NCBI RefSeq assembly: GCF_015207285.1
Contig: NZ_JADEXD010000016.1
Span: forward strand, 1 to 56,914
DNA: 56,914 nt
Direction of reading: 5' to 3'
From: Tychonema sp. LEGE 07203
GTDB lineage: Bacteria > Cyanobacteriota > Cyanobacteriia > Cyanobacteriales > Microcoleaceae
Every line of letters starts with the position of its first letter. Positions within the stretch are counted from its first letter, which is position 1. The notes under the pieces are model-generated. The model was not told the DNA's origin. It was given only the letters and a program-made list of their open reading frames with translations, and ran no database searches. Both the position numbers and the translations under genes were made by a program. This document shows positions 26,607 through 35,422 of the stretch, piece by piece.

Positions 26607-29600
26607 CTATAAAGAACGCTGTTTGAATCGATTACCGTACTCAGTAATTTCCTGAACTGACGGGACTGCGTAGGGCTTGAACTTTTCTAGCCCTGCAGCT
26701 GCGGCTTCATCGTGGAAGTAAGCCCTTAATCGAGGTAGATTCTGAGCAGAAGTTTCCCCAAGAAGTAGCCTTGAATCATCTGCTGGCATTGTTAAGCCAA
26801 TACGAAGATCGAAATGAGTTAATGATGAGCGGTTTTCCGCCGTCATCTTCAGAAATGTTTTCATGCTTTCTAACCAAAGGATAGTGTGAATACCTAACTC
26901 TGGCCCTTGAGAGAGTAGAGTTATCAAGTTTTTGGCGTCTGCGGATGGTTCTTCATTGCGTGAGCCCATGATTGGTCGCAGATTTTGCGCCCGACTGAGG
27001 CCGCCTATCGCACACACAAAGAATAACGATTGCCCTAAATTCATTTCATTAGGGTTGTCATCTCGCAGTTTTTTACGCCGTTCAAATTCAGCATGTGTTT
27101 GTTGTAGGATATCTTCCGCTCGCTGAATTTTATCGTCAGGATTTGGGAAGCGCTTCCCGATCGATACCGGAAAATATTTTCCAAAAGTATCGCGGAAAGA
27201 AACTAACATTTTTCCTTGATTGTTTTCTTCATCTTGTTGGGACAAATCCATAATTCTAAATTGGGCTGTGTTTGGTTGGCGACAATGGACGAGACTAATT
27301 AAAATTCCGCCTAAAATGCCAAAAATTGTTTTTTCTGATGTACCAATTAGCAGCATATTGCTCCGGGGACGGCGGCGAAAAATTGCCTGGGTGTGGTTTC
27401 CTATTCGCATAGCTTCGCCAAGCCATGCAACGCCTGGAGTCTCTTCTAGCGACCAATCTGCCTGTTGGATTACTTGTTTGTTTAACTCTCGTAGAGGCAG
27501 CCAGTTAGACATCCCTGACAATTGAATTAACTGCCGGTGCCGGTTAAGTTTAGTTGCTTGCGTCCCGTTGAACAAAATTAGCGGTTCTGGGCGTTTGTAA
27601 TGCTTATCTCCTGCAACAGACTGGATTTGCAGCAAAGCATTTCGCCTGATGGTGGCAGACATATCAGCTATTTGACCGACTGTGTTGTAACCTTTCTTTC
27701 CTTGCTGAGAATTGTAAATAATTTCGCCCGGTCCTTCCAGCAAATCTACGGCATCTATATTACCTTCTGCTAGAACGGAAGCAGCCGTTTTTTTATCCAT
27801 TTGCTGTGCCATACGCAAGTCTATAAATGAGTAAATGCCACCACTCATATTCGGTACGCTGGGCGACTGAGATGCAATCAGTAAATGTACGCCAAAAGCT
27901 CGTCCGCGCCGCGTGATGTCATCAAAAATAATGTTCAGTTGTCGCGTAATATCATCATTTTCTTGAAACATATATTGAAACTCATCAATCACGACTAAAA
28001 TGCGGGGCATTTTTTCTTGCGATCGATTGCGATAGTCTTTGAGACTGCTTACACCTGCGGCGCGAAACTTGCTGCCGCGGTCTTCTAGTTCTCGCTGGAT
28101 GTATTTAAGCACGCTTAAACCAAATTCACGATCGCTCTCAATTGAAACAACTTTGGCATGAGGTAATGCCTTAGCTTCGTTTAACTCTCCATCTAGATTA
28201 GCCGTTTCTGACCTTTCTGGGTCTACATATATCTGAAACTCAACGCCTTCTTTGAAATCAAGGAGATACATTTCTAGTTCGTCTGGCGAATATCTCATTG
28301 CCAAACTGGTGATGATAGCGTGCAGCGTGTAGCTCTTTCCTGCCCCAGGCTTACCTGCTAACAACCCTTGACTTGTTACTTTTCCATCTTCATTGTTGCC
28401 CATCCAAAATTCGATGTAATCGGTTGCACCTGTAATTCCGATTGGCGCTCGAATTTCTTCGCGACTGTCAAAAGACCATTCAGTCATTTTAGGAGGATAA
28501 AGCTCTGTAAATGGTATTGTCTCTGTTTTTACTTCCTTGGTGGCTTTGGTGATTGCTTCTGTTATTTGGTTGAACTGCTCGTTAGCTGGGGGGCGATCGA
28601 GAATTATTTTACAAGCAAGATTATTAGGTAAATTCATCGAGAATAACTGATTTCGTTGATAATTGCGATCGGATGGACGCAATACAGTGCAGCTACTATT
28701 GAAAATTGCATAGTTGAAGTTTCGGGGTCTTTCTAGAGTTTCATCAATGTGCAGAACCACGTACACGCCTGCTCTTGCTCCATTAATCAACAGGCTTTTT
28801 AAGTCTTCCCAAGATGCGTTATCAAAGTTGGTAGGAAAATCGGCAACAAATAAATAGCGGTATGGTTCTTTGATAAATGATTTAGCACCATTATATTCTT
28901 CAATTGTTTGATAGTCCGTACTTAAATATTTCTGAATGACCTGTTCAGTTTTTAAGGTCAGTTCTCGCAACTGTTCCCGCACATCATCGCTGCGAGTGTA
29001 GGTTCTAGGGCCGGAAATTACCTCTGGTAAGTTCTTAAAAGGAAAATTATTTCCCATCCCTACGGGGTCGATAAATACCCCTCGAACTTTTTTAACAGGA
29101 AATGTGCTGATGACTCTTAGTGCGATCGATTGAATTGCTTCCACAGCAGCTTGTCGAGAATCGGCACTGTTGCTGAAGATGGCGATGTGCCCTGGTGTGT
29201 GGGAGGCGGGATCGGTTGATAGAGCGCGAATTGGCACAAAAGCAGGAATGTTTATACGAGGCTGAAGTTGTTCGAGTGGCAGCGTCCGTAATTGCTCCAA
29301 CTCTCCTACCCGTAACACCCCTGGTGCTAAACCACTTATTTGAGGGCGATAGCTATTTTTTTCCTGACTAGAGGGAGTCCAAAGGCGATCGCTCCAAGGT
29401 AGGGATATTAAACGTGACGGGCTGTCATCTGAAGCTGTTGTTATACCGTCAATTTGCCTCATCATACCAGCCAGCAATTGTTGTTGCTGAGTCCACTCTT
29501 CTCTCAATAACCGAGGTGCTTCTTCGTTAGCTTTTTGGTTTGCTAGTTTTGCGTAGGAAGCAATTGTTGCTAGCTCAACTACGGCTTTAGCTTTCGATCC

Positions 29601-29798
29601 TTCTAGTAGCTTATTAAAGCGCAGCTCTTGGTGAGGCATAAGTTGCTTCAACTTTGTTTCTTCTTCAAGCAATTTTTGTCTCATTTGAGCCTCTTCCTCT
29701 GGCAATCTCTGTTTTAACTCATATTCCTTTAGTTGCAGTTCTTGTAGCTCTTTTGTCAGGCGTTTGAGGGACGAGATAATATTAATGATATTTCCCAT
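26607..29798 (-). CDS. FtsK/SpoIIIE-type multidomain ATPase (EccC/YukB-like)
   Basis: 1063 residues. Residues 1-100 are a charged coiled coil, with no transmembrane helix or FHA domain as in EccC or YukB. Three RecA-like units can be traced. The first (about 200-400) is degenerate (HIAIFSNSADSRQ, YLFVADFP). The second (about 460-700) is intact: Walker A AGKPGAGKSYT with Lys488, Walker B ILVVIDEF with Asp605-Glu606, and the LIASQSP sensor. The third (about 800-1020) is degenerate (MLLIGTSEKTI). This three-ATPase layout is that of type VII secretion motors. It is placed 13 bp before WXG genes, which supports the assignment. Lack of a membrane anchor means docking must use a partner, possibly the TPR/membrane protein encoded just upstream. 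Confidence 0.85.
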   Translation of the reverse strand: MGNIINIISSLKRLTKELQELQLKEYELKQRLPEEEAQMRQKLLEEETKLKQLMPHQELRFNKLLEGSKAKAVVELATIASYAKLANQKANEEAPRLLREEWTQQQQLLAGMMRQIDGITTASDDSPSRLISLPWSDRLWTPSSQEKNSYRPQISGLAPGVLRVGELEQLRTLPLEQLQPRINIPAFVPIRALSTDPASHTPGHIAIFSNSADSRQAAVEAIQSIALRVISTFPVKKVRGVFIDPVGMGNNFPFKNLPEVISGPRTYTRSDDVREQLRELTLKTEQVIQKYLSTDYQTIEEYNGAKSFIKEPYRYLFVADFPTNFDNASWEDLKSLLINGARAGVYVVLHIDETLERPRNFNYAIFNSSCTVLRPSDRNYQRNQLFSMNLPNNLACKIILDRPPANEQFNQITEAITKATKEVKTETIPFTELYPPKMTEWSFDSREEIRAPIGITGATDYIEFWMGNNEDGKVTSQGLLAGKPGAGKSYTLHAIITSLAMRYSPDELEMYLLDFKEGVEFQIYVDPERSETANLDGELNEAKALPHAKVVSIESDREFGLSVLKYIQRELEDRGSKFRAAGVSSLKDYRNRSQEKMPRILVVIDEFQYMFQENDDITRQLNIIFDDITRRGRAFGVHLLIASQSPSVPNMSGGIYSFIDLRMAQQMDKKTAASVLAEGNIDAVDLLEGPGEIIYNSQQGKKGYNTVGQIADMSATIRRNALLQIQSVAGDKHYKRPEPLILFNGTQATKLNRHRQLIQLSGMSNWLPLRELNKQVIQQADWSLEETPGVAWLGEAMRIGNHTQAIFRRRPRSNMLLIGTSEKTIFGILGGILISLVHCRQPNTAQFRIMDLSQQDEENNQGKMLVSFRDTFGKYFPVSIGKRFPNPDDKIQRAEDILQQTHAEFERRKKLRDDNPNEMNLGQSLFFVCAIGGLSRAQNLRPIMGSRNEEPSADAKNLITLLSQGPELGIHTILWLESMKTFLKMTAENRSSLTHFDLRIGLTMPADDSRLLLGETSAQNLPRLRAYFHDEAAAAGLEKFKPYAVPSVQEITEYGNRFKQRSL

Positions 29799-29851
29799 TT
29801 CTTTGTTCTCACATTACAACAACTACAAAATTTAAACTTTAATTACAGCGA

Positions 29852-30760
29852 CTAATCTATCACCAAGTTACTACTAATACCCCAAATTACTAGCATGATA
29901 ATTATGACTGCAACGAGATTTTGGGAGATTAATGCTGTCACCACACCTGCACCTACTATTAATAAAATTTCTATCATCTTTTTTGTTTGAAGTGAATCAA
30001 TATTCTTAGCAGTTGTCTGGATTGCATTCTCAATTATTTCCCGCTTTTTTTTCAGTTCGGAAATATCTGAATCTAACTTACTGCGGAGCTGAGACATAGT
30101 ATCTTCAAACTGTTTTTGCAGGCGATCTTGAGTTTCTTTGAATTGGTTCTGAATATTTTTATATTCTGTTACCTCGCTGCTGGCTTTAGCAAGCGCTAGC
30201 TCAACTCGCTCTTTTGCAACTTGACTAAAGGCTGGCAAATTGACAGCAGGTAAGCTTGAGGCGCTCTTCAAGTCAAATTGTATTGCTAATCGATCGGCTT
30301 CATTTAACTGATTGTTGTACCACTTCAAGTCTTCCCGTGCATTTAGCAGCTCTTGATTTCTGGATTCTAAGTGAAATAAAGCCAAGCAGTAATTATTTAG
30401 GAATGCTTGATTGTCTAAATTAGCAACACCATTATTATTGCCGGATGTAATGTTGATATCTGGTGTACTAGGTTTTTGAGGACTGATTTTTAGATATCGG
30501 TTATGGGCTGCTGTTGCCTCTTCATCTCGCTGAAGTGCTTTAAGTGCAGTGGAAAGCAGCAGCCAAGGCTGGGGGTTCGTTGGCTCGACTGAAACTAAAT
30601 GACGTAAAGTTGTGACAGCCTCTTCATATAGTTTGAGTTTGATGAGTACCTGACTTTTTTCAAGTAAAACTTGCCCATTATTGGGATTAGTTTTAAGGAG
30701 GTTATTCAATGAATCCAGTTCTGCTTGATATTGCATTGTTTGGTTGGAGGTAATCGTCAT
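29852..30760 (-). CDS. TPR and coiled-coil protein with C-terminal membrane hairpin
   Basis: 302 residues. TPR-like units fill about 10-95 (AELDSLNNLLKTNPNNGQVL, LYEEAVTTLRHLVSVEPTNP, ALQRDEEATAAHNRYLKISP). A long coiled coil spans about 150-265. The end has a hydrophobic hairpin (MIEILLIVGAGVVTALIS and LVAVIIIMLVIWG). The topology fits an inner-membrane-anchored scaffold with its bulk in the cytoplasm. It is 53 bp before the ATPase gene. It could supply the membrane tether that the ATPase lacks (inference from context). Confidence 0.72.
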   Translation of the reverse strand: MTITSNQTMQYQAELDSLNNLLKTNPNNGQVLLEKSQVLIKLKLYEEAVTTLRHLVSVEPTNPQPWLLLSTALKALQRDEEATAAHNRYLKISPQKPSTPDINITSGNNNGVANLDNQAFLNNYCLALFHLESRNQELLNAREDLKWYNNQLNEADRLAIQFDLKSASSLPAVNLPAFSQVAKERVELALAKASSEVTEYKNIQNQFKETQDRLQKQFEDTMSQLRSKLDSDISELKKKREIIENAIQTTAKNIDSLQTKKMIEILLIVGAGVVTALISQNLVAVIIIMLVIWGISSNLVID

Positions 30761-30800
30761 GGCAAAGTAGGGGATATTAGTTCACTATGAGCAAAAAAAA

Positions 30801-32327
30801 CTAACTTAATAGATTTATTAATTTTTCTGAGGCAGAAACTCCCTGGCTGTCTCCTTTAGCTTCATACAACCTTTTAGCCTTTTTATATATAGATAATGCC
30901 TCGGCTTTGCGTTCCTGATAATGTAGAAATGAAGCCAAGTGAAAGTAGACACTAGGATCATCGGGTTCGACTTCTACCGCCTTATAAAACATTTCTAGAG
31001 CTTCACTTTTATCGTATTTGTATTTACTTAGTAGTGAAGCTAGTCTACTGTATAATATCCCAGTATCAGGGGCAATTATGATGGCTTTTTTATACCCTTG
31101 AATTGCATCTCTGATCTTTCCTTGTTCTTGTAAGATATCTGCTATGTGTCGATAAACGCCTACCATCTCAGTATTAAGATGTACAGATTTTTGAAGCACT
31201 TCTAAAGCTTCAGGTAAACGCTCTAAATCAGCGAGAAGCAAGCCAAGATGACCATAAAAACAGGAGTCTTTGGGATTGATTTCAATAGCTTTTGTAAATA
31301 CTTTAACAGCTTCATCCAATAAACTGCAACTTTGAAGAGCCATTCCCAATATACAGTAAGCCATTGCATAATTTGGATCGAGTTGAATTGCTTGTTGTAA
31401 GACAGAAATTGCCTCGGTCAATTCTCCTTGGTTATATAATTTAGCTCCCAAATTTAAGTAAGAAGTCGCCTGACTGCTAGAGCTAGCATCAGCCGAACGT
31501 ATTTCAATTTCTCTGGCTTCAAAATCAAACTCTGACTCCTGCTTTGGTGATGTTGTTAGAGATTTAGGAGAATCCTGTAGATTTTCGCAAGATTCTATAT
31601 AGAAATTGGCAATTTCGCAGCCTTCTGTATCGCCTTTGGCCAGACAAATTTCTAGCACTTCCTGCCAATCATTTAGTGCATCTTTATTTCTCCCTAATTG
31701 CGTAAAAGACTGAGCTCTTTCTTTGTAAGCTATATAATTGTTTGGATTGTGTTGAATACAAATACTAAAGTCTTCAATGGCTCCTACCTCATCATATAGG
31801 AGCGATCGCGTTCTACCTCGCTGTTCGTAGACATGGATATTTTCAGGTTGACATTGTATTACAAAGTCAAATTCTTCTACAGCCAAAGTTAGTCGCTCTG
31901 TTGTATCAACTTTAGTGTCATTCGACATCATCCCCCATATAGACAGAATACTACCTCTGCGGTGGTGTGCTGATACGAGACTGGGATTAATTTCAATTGC
32001 TTTTTCATAGTCTTTAATCGCTTTTTGTCTATCTCCTAGGTCTTCATAACAATTACCCCGTAAGTCATAAATCCGATCGAGACTAATCTCCTTTGGTTGA
32101 ATTTCTATTGCCCTATTAAAATCTTTGAGCGCTTCCTGAAAATTATTTATAATGGCAAAAATCAAACCGCGATAAAAGTATGCCATTCCTTGTTCAGGAT
32201 CTCTAGATAAAGCTTCATTAAAAAGCTCAAATGCTTCAGAGTAGTTTCCCTCAGAATAACCAGCAATCCCTTCGTTAATTAACTGTCTTGAAACTAACTG
32301 TATTGCAATTTCTTGTGATGTAGCCAT
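30801..32327 (-). CDS. Tetratricopeptide-repeat protein
   Basis: 508 residues made mostly of TPR units of 34 residues. About five lie in the N-terminal half (GNYSEAFELFNEALSRDPEQ, AYFYRGLIFAI, and so on). After a polar break near 250-280 about six more follow (GELTEAISVLQQAIQLDPNY, AVKVFTKAIEINP, and so on). No signal peptide or membrane helix. TPR proteins act as docking surfaces. It starts the run of ten minus-strand genes with gaps no larger than 65 bp; a terminator-like hairpin upstream (32396-32409) separates it from the DUF6232 gene. Homologous roles in secretion loci are known, but its own is not. Confidence 0.85.
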   Translation of the reverse strand: MATSQEIAIQLVSRQLINEGIAGYSEGNYSEAFELFNEALSRDPEQGMAYFYRGLIFAIINNFQEALKDFNRAIEIQPKEISLDRIYDLRGNCYEDLGDRQKAIKDYEKAIEINPSLVSAHHRRGSILSIWGMMSNDTKVDTTERLTLAVEEFDFVIQCQPENIHVYEQRGRTRSLLYDEVGAIEDFSICIQHNPNNYIAYKERAQSFTQLGRNKDALNDWQEVLEICLAKGDTEGCEIANFYIESCENLQDSPKSLTTSPKQESEFDFEAREIEIRSADASSSSQATSYLNLGAKLYNQGELTEAISVLQQAIQLDPNYAMAYCILGMALQSCSLLDEAVKVFTKAIEINPKDSCFYGHLGLLLADLERLPEALEVLQKSVHLNTEMVGVYRHIADILQEQGKIRDAIQGYKKAIIIAPDTGILYSRLASLLSKYKYDKSEALEMFYKAVEVEPDDPSVYFHLASFLHYQERKAEALSIYKKAKRLYEAKGDSQGVSASEKLINLLS

Positions 32328-32395
32328 ATCTCCTCACTCTGCTGTACAAGTTTCTTGAACTGACCTTGATTAATCAAAAGCAACTGAGTTGAAAA

Positions 32396-32409
32396 GGAGG
32401 TTGTCCTCC
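32396..32409 (-). terminator. Hairpin GGAGG-TTGT-CCTCC, likely terminator
   Basis: Perfect 5-bp GC stem. Read on the minus strand, GGGAGGACAACCTCC is followed by TTTT. It lies between the DUF6232 gene and the first TPR gene, so the ten-gene run likely starts its own transcript after it. A second hairpin (AGGTTC/GAACCT, 32431-32446) stands just upstream. Confidence 0.6.
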
Positions 32410-32476
32410 CTAATTTTTATTAGCTGATCTAGGTTCTCGCGAACCTCTATTTACATTTCGTGAATTGGGTAATGCC

Positions 32477-32830
32477 TCACGCCAATTGAGCCATTGCTGC
32501 GTTTAAAGCTGACTGAATCTCTCTAACCTGCTCCAAATCTGGAGAATTGTACCCATCCACGTCTCCCGAACTCGTATTCATGATAATGGTGTATGTAGGT
32601 TTTTGAGAATTCCACCACCAAATCCCAAGAGCAATCACGAAAATCCCAATTACAGCAGCTAGTGTTAGAACTCCAATAACAATGCAAATGATCGGGCCAT
32701 TCCGCTCTGGTTTCTTTTCAAATAGCCTAACGGAATTAATGTTGCGGATTTGGTATTGGGTACCGGGAACCTCAAAGATAGTTCTTGTAATCCTGACTCC
32801 GCCTTGGTCGTAAAACATAGAATCTGCCAT
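32477..32830 (-). CDS. DUF6232 family membrane protein
   Basis: 117 residues from ATG 32830, with GGAGG 8 bases upstream; the open frame to 32845 starts less well. The N-terminal part (FYDQGGVRITRTIFEVPGTQ and YQIRNINSVRLFEKKP) has the beta-rich character of DUF6232. Two hydrophobic helices (about 48-75) end in WWWN, and a short cytoplasmic tail follows. Function unknown. Related proteins occur near conflict and secretion genes, so it may belong to the locus downstream even though a hairpin separates them. Confidence 0.65.
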   Translation of the reverse strand: MADSMFYDQGGVRITRTIFEVPGTQYQIRNINSVRLFEKKPERNGPIICIVIGVLTLAAVIGIFVIALGIWWWNSQKPTYTIIMNTSSGDVDGYNSPDLEQVREIQSALNAAMAQLA

Positions 32831-33003
32831 ATTAAATACCTCCAATAAATTGACTGTGGTTTATTTAAGGTCATTTCAAGTGTTGGAATAACCTGTAGAG
32901 TTTCCTAGGATACAGAACCTGTGAATAGATTTGCTCTCAACTAAGCCATTAGTTTTATTCATAATAAAAAAATGGAAGCATTGAAAAGCCTTGTTCTCCT
33001 GGA
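32831..33003. other. Spacer upstream of the DUF6232 gene
   Basis: AT-rich, about 170 bp, no gene. It should hold the promoter of the DUF6232 gene on the minus strand. Confidence 0.4.
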
Positions 33004-33605
33004 CCTCTATTTATCTATCTGGGTGAGCCCGCAAGTTTTATGCAAAATACTCGTATTTGTTACAAAACTTTACGTTGGTCGGGCAGAAGCTAGTTTTGAG
33101 GCCAGTCCACAAGCCGATCCGATCGCCCGGTTTGCACCCGCAAGCCCCGATCGCCCGCAAGATTAGCGGTACTGCCGAAGCTCTATTTATCTATCTGGGT
33201 GAGTCCACAAATTTTATGCAAAATACTCGTATTTTGTTACAAAACTTTACGTTGGTCGGGCAAAAGCTAGTTTTGAGGTCAGTCCACAAGCCGATCCGAT
33301 CGCTGAATCGAGACTCCGAATCGGTATACTCAAGAGTAATATCATGTCCGGTCGATTACCCATCATAAAAACGGTTCGATCGTTCGGAATGCGAGTCCTT
33401 CGGTTGTAAGGACTCGCATTCCGAACGATCGAACCAATCTTATTGTTGTCGTTCCATCGGACATGATATAAGACCCCCTTACGCCCTAATGCACCCTTAG
33501 CCCCGATCGACCGCAACAGTAGCGGTACTTCCGAATCTCTATTTATCTATCTGGGTGAGTCCACAAATTTTATGCAAAATATTGGTTTTTTGTTACAAAA
33601 CTTTA
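33004..33605. repeat. Three direct repeats of about 70-125 bp
   Basis: Copies start at 33004, 33181 and 33538 with CTATTTATCTATCTGGGTGA, followed by GAGxCCxCAA, TTTTATGCAAAATA and GTTACAAAACTTTAC. Copies one and two go on in parallel (GTTGGTCGGGCA, GCTAGTTTTGAGG, CAGTCCACAAGCCGATCCGA) to about 33126 and 33306. Copy three diverges after about 33605. The 33339-33469 palindrome sits between copies two and three. No gene is present in 32831-33685. Confidence 0.85.
33339..33469. repeat. 131-bp element with a perfect 28-bp hairpin
   Basis: Outer arms ATATCATGTCCG (33339-33350) and CGGACATGATAT (33458-33469) match perfectly. Inside, 33373-33400 and 33408-33435 form a perfect 28-bp stem (GGTTCGATCGTTCGGAATGC and onwards) with a 7-nt loop CGGTTGT. 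It is placed between two direct repeats and has no ORF. A long perfect hairpin of this kind suggests a recent or selected element. Confidence 0.9.
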
Positions 33606-33685
33606 CCTAGCTTGGTCTGAGGTTCGTTGAAGCGATCGCACCTCGCTATATATCCAAGTATTTACACTTATATCGCCCATCCCAA

Positions 33686-35422
33686 CTAAAACCCCAGATC
33701 CATTTTAGCGGCTTCGGCCTCGGCAAATACATCTTCGTCAGGCATTTCTTGCCAGTCAATATCCCCGATTTCTCTGTAGAATTGCTCGTCGTAGGGGCGA
33801 GTCTGCACGACTACGGGCATCGGTACGGCGTGCCCCAAAACTAATGCTTGCTGTTTCGAGTCGAGTTTTGCCAAAACCGATCGCAAACTTTGGCCTCCTG
33901 AAACGCCGGTAAAGATAGCATCAATGTCTTTGTCGTCGTTTAGCAAAGCCGTGATCCGGGTGCCGACTTGCGACATCACCTCGCCGTCGATGCCGGATGG
34001 ACGCTGGTCTACAATTAACAGAGTGACAAAGTATTTTCGCATTTCGCGGGCGATCGTACCGAAAATGGTCGATCGCACGATCGCCGGATCGAGAAAGCGG
34101 TGAGCCTCCTCAATGGTAATCACCAAAGGTTGCGGGCGATCGCACGGATTCTTACTCTGCAAAAACTTCTCTGCTTTCTTCACGTAAGATGCGTGAATGC
34201 GGCGAGTAATCACATTTGCAGCCAACATATACGACAGCAAATCCGAGTGCGAACCAAACTCAATCACTACATTTTTTCCGCTATCCAAACACTGCAAAAC
34301 TTCTGTCACATAATTTTTCGGACAGCGTTGGCGAATGTATTTCAAATCGTTCAAACGTTCTAATTTCCGCTGCAAAGCCATAATCGAAGATTTATTTCCC
34401 CGCTTCTCTTCACAAAACATTGAAATATCTTCGTTGGTCATTTCCAGCAACTTATTGATCCAACCAGTTCCCAACTCATTACGCAAAATAATTGCATTTT
34501 CGATACTAGCTTCCGACAAATTCAACTCCCGCTGCACCAGCGAGATATCTTCCACTTCAATTTGATCGAAACTCAAAAACAACTCTTGAGCATCACGAAC
34601 TCCCCGACGTTTTGTCGATTCTGGATCTAGCGTATAAATCTGAATTTTATCGGGAAACAACTGCCGCAAACCTTTAACAGTGCTAAATTGTTTTCCTTCG
34701 GAAACCGCTTCCCACCCGTACTCCGAGTGCATATCAAAAATTAGATTGACAGCAGCTTGCTTGCGAATAATTCCCGACAAAACCAAGCGCGTCAGAAAAG
34801 ATTTACCCGTTCCCGACTTTCCAAAAACTCCGTTGCTGCGTTCCACAAATCGGTCTAAATCCAAGCACACAGGAACGTCCATGTCAATCGGTTTGCCGAT
34901 CGCAAAATTGCGGCGGTACGGGTCATCTTCCCAGCCAAAAACCGCTCTAAAATCGCTTTCTTTAGCATCAAACACCTGGGAAAAGTGGCTGGGAATAGTT
35001 TTGACCGGCAGCAACTCCATATCGGCCCCGCTTTGCGCCTCAAAAGAACCCAAATTGCCTAACGCCAACTTTTTATCGGGGACTCCGTTAGCTGCGGGAT
35101 CGAAAATTGCCTGCTGTTTTTCTCGTTCTGCTGTCAGCATCAACATCGGCGATAGTTCGATCGTACCGTAGGTGCTGCTACCTGCGAGCACCGCGATCAG
35201 AAAATCGTCGCTGGGGTTGGGAGGGTTGGATAAAATGCGTCCGCTAGATGTTCCCAGAGACACGTCAGTTAGCATACAGAAAAAGTGCGATCGCACCCCC
35301 CGTACTACTAAAAATTTCCCCACCCTCATCTCTTCCACCGAAACATCAGCGTGCAGTCGCACTTCTAATCCCTTGCTCAGGGAACCTTGAATCACAGAGC
35401 CTAACGGTTTGTCATTAGTCAT
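33686..35422 (-). CDS. HerA/DUF87-type ATPase
   Basis: 578 residues. An N-terminal HAS-barrel-like beta domain (about 1-150) precedes an FtsK/HerA ATPase core. Walker A is VFGKSGTGKSFLTRLVL (about residue 198), and Walker B is LVITIEEAHRF, with the acidic pair E-E followed by H, typical of HerA-type proteins. LLIVDQRPSGI and LNDDKDIDAIF follow. HerA-like helicases are hexameric DNA translocases that work with nucleases such as NurA in end resection, or act in defence systems. No nurA gene or other partner is adjacent, so the role is open. Repeat arrays flank both ends. Confidence 0.85.
   Translation of the reverse strand: MTNDKPLGSVIQGSLSKGLEVRLHADVSVEEMRVGKFLVVRGVRSHFFCMLTDVSLGTSSGRILSNPPNPSDDFLIAVLAGSSTYGTIELSPMLMLTAEREKQQAIFDPAANGVPDKKLALGNLGSFEAQSGADMELLPVKTIPSHFSQVFDAKESDFRAVFGWEDDPYRRNFAIGKPIDMDVPVCLDLDRFVERSNGVFGKSGTGKSFLTRLVLSGIIRKQAAVNLIFDMHSEYGWEAVSEGKQFSTVKGLRQLFPDKIQIYTLDPESTKRRGVRDAQELFLSFDQIEVEDISLVQRELNLSEASIENAIILRNELGTGWINKLLEMTNEDISMFCEEKRGNKSSIMALQRKLERLNDLKYIRQRCPKNYVTEVLQCLDSGKNVVIEFGSHSDLLSYMLAANVITRRIHASYVKKAEKFLQSKNPCDRPQPLVITIEEAHRFLDPAIVRSTIFGTIAREMRKYFVTLLIVDQRPSGIDGEVMSQVGTRITALLNDDKDIDAIFTGVSGGQSLRSVLAKLDSKQQALVLGHAVPMPVVVQTRPYDEQFYREIGDIDWQEMPDEDVFAEAEAAKMDLGF

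Noticed and set aside
33373..33435. Considered as a terminator or tRNA-like fold
   Set aside because: No T-run follows, the loop is wrong for tRNA, and no gene ends next to it.
33686..35422. Considered whether the HerA-like ATPase belongs to the secretion-like locus
   Set aside because: It is about 860 bp away across a repeat block, with different family features (HerA, EEAH Walker B), so no link can be supported.
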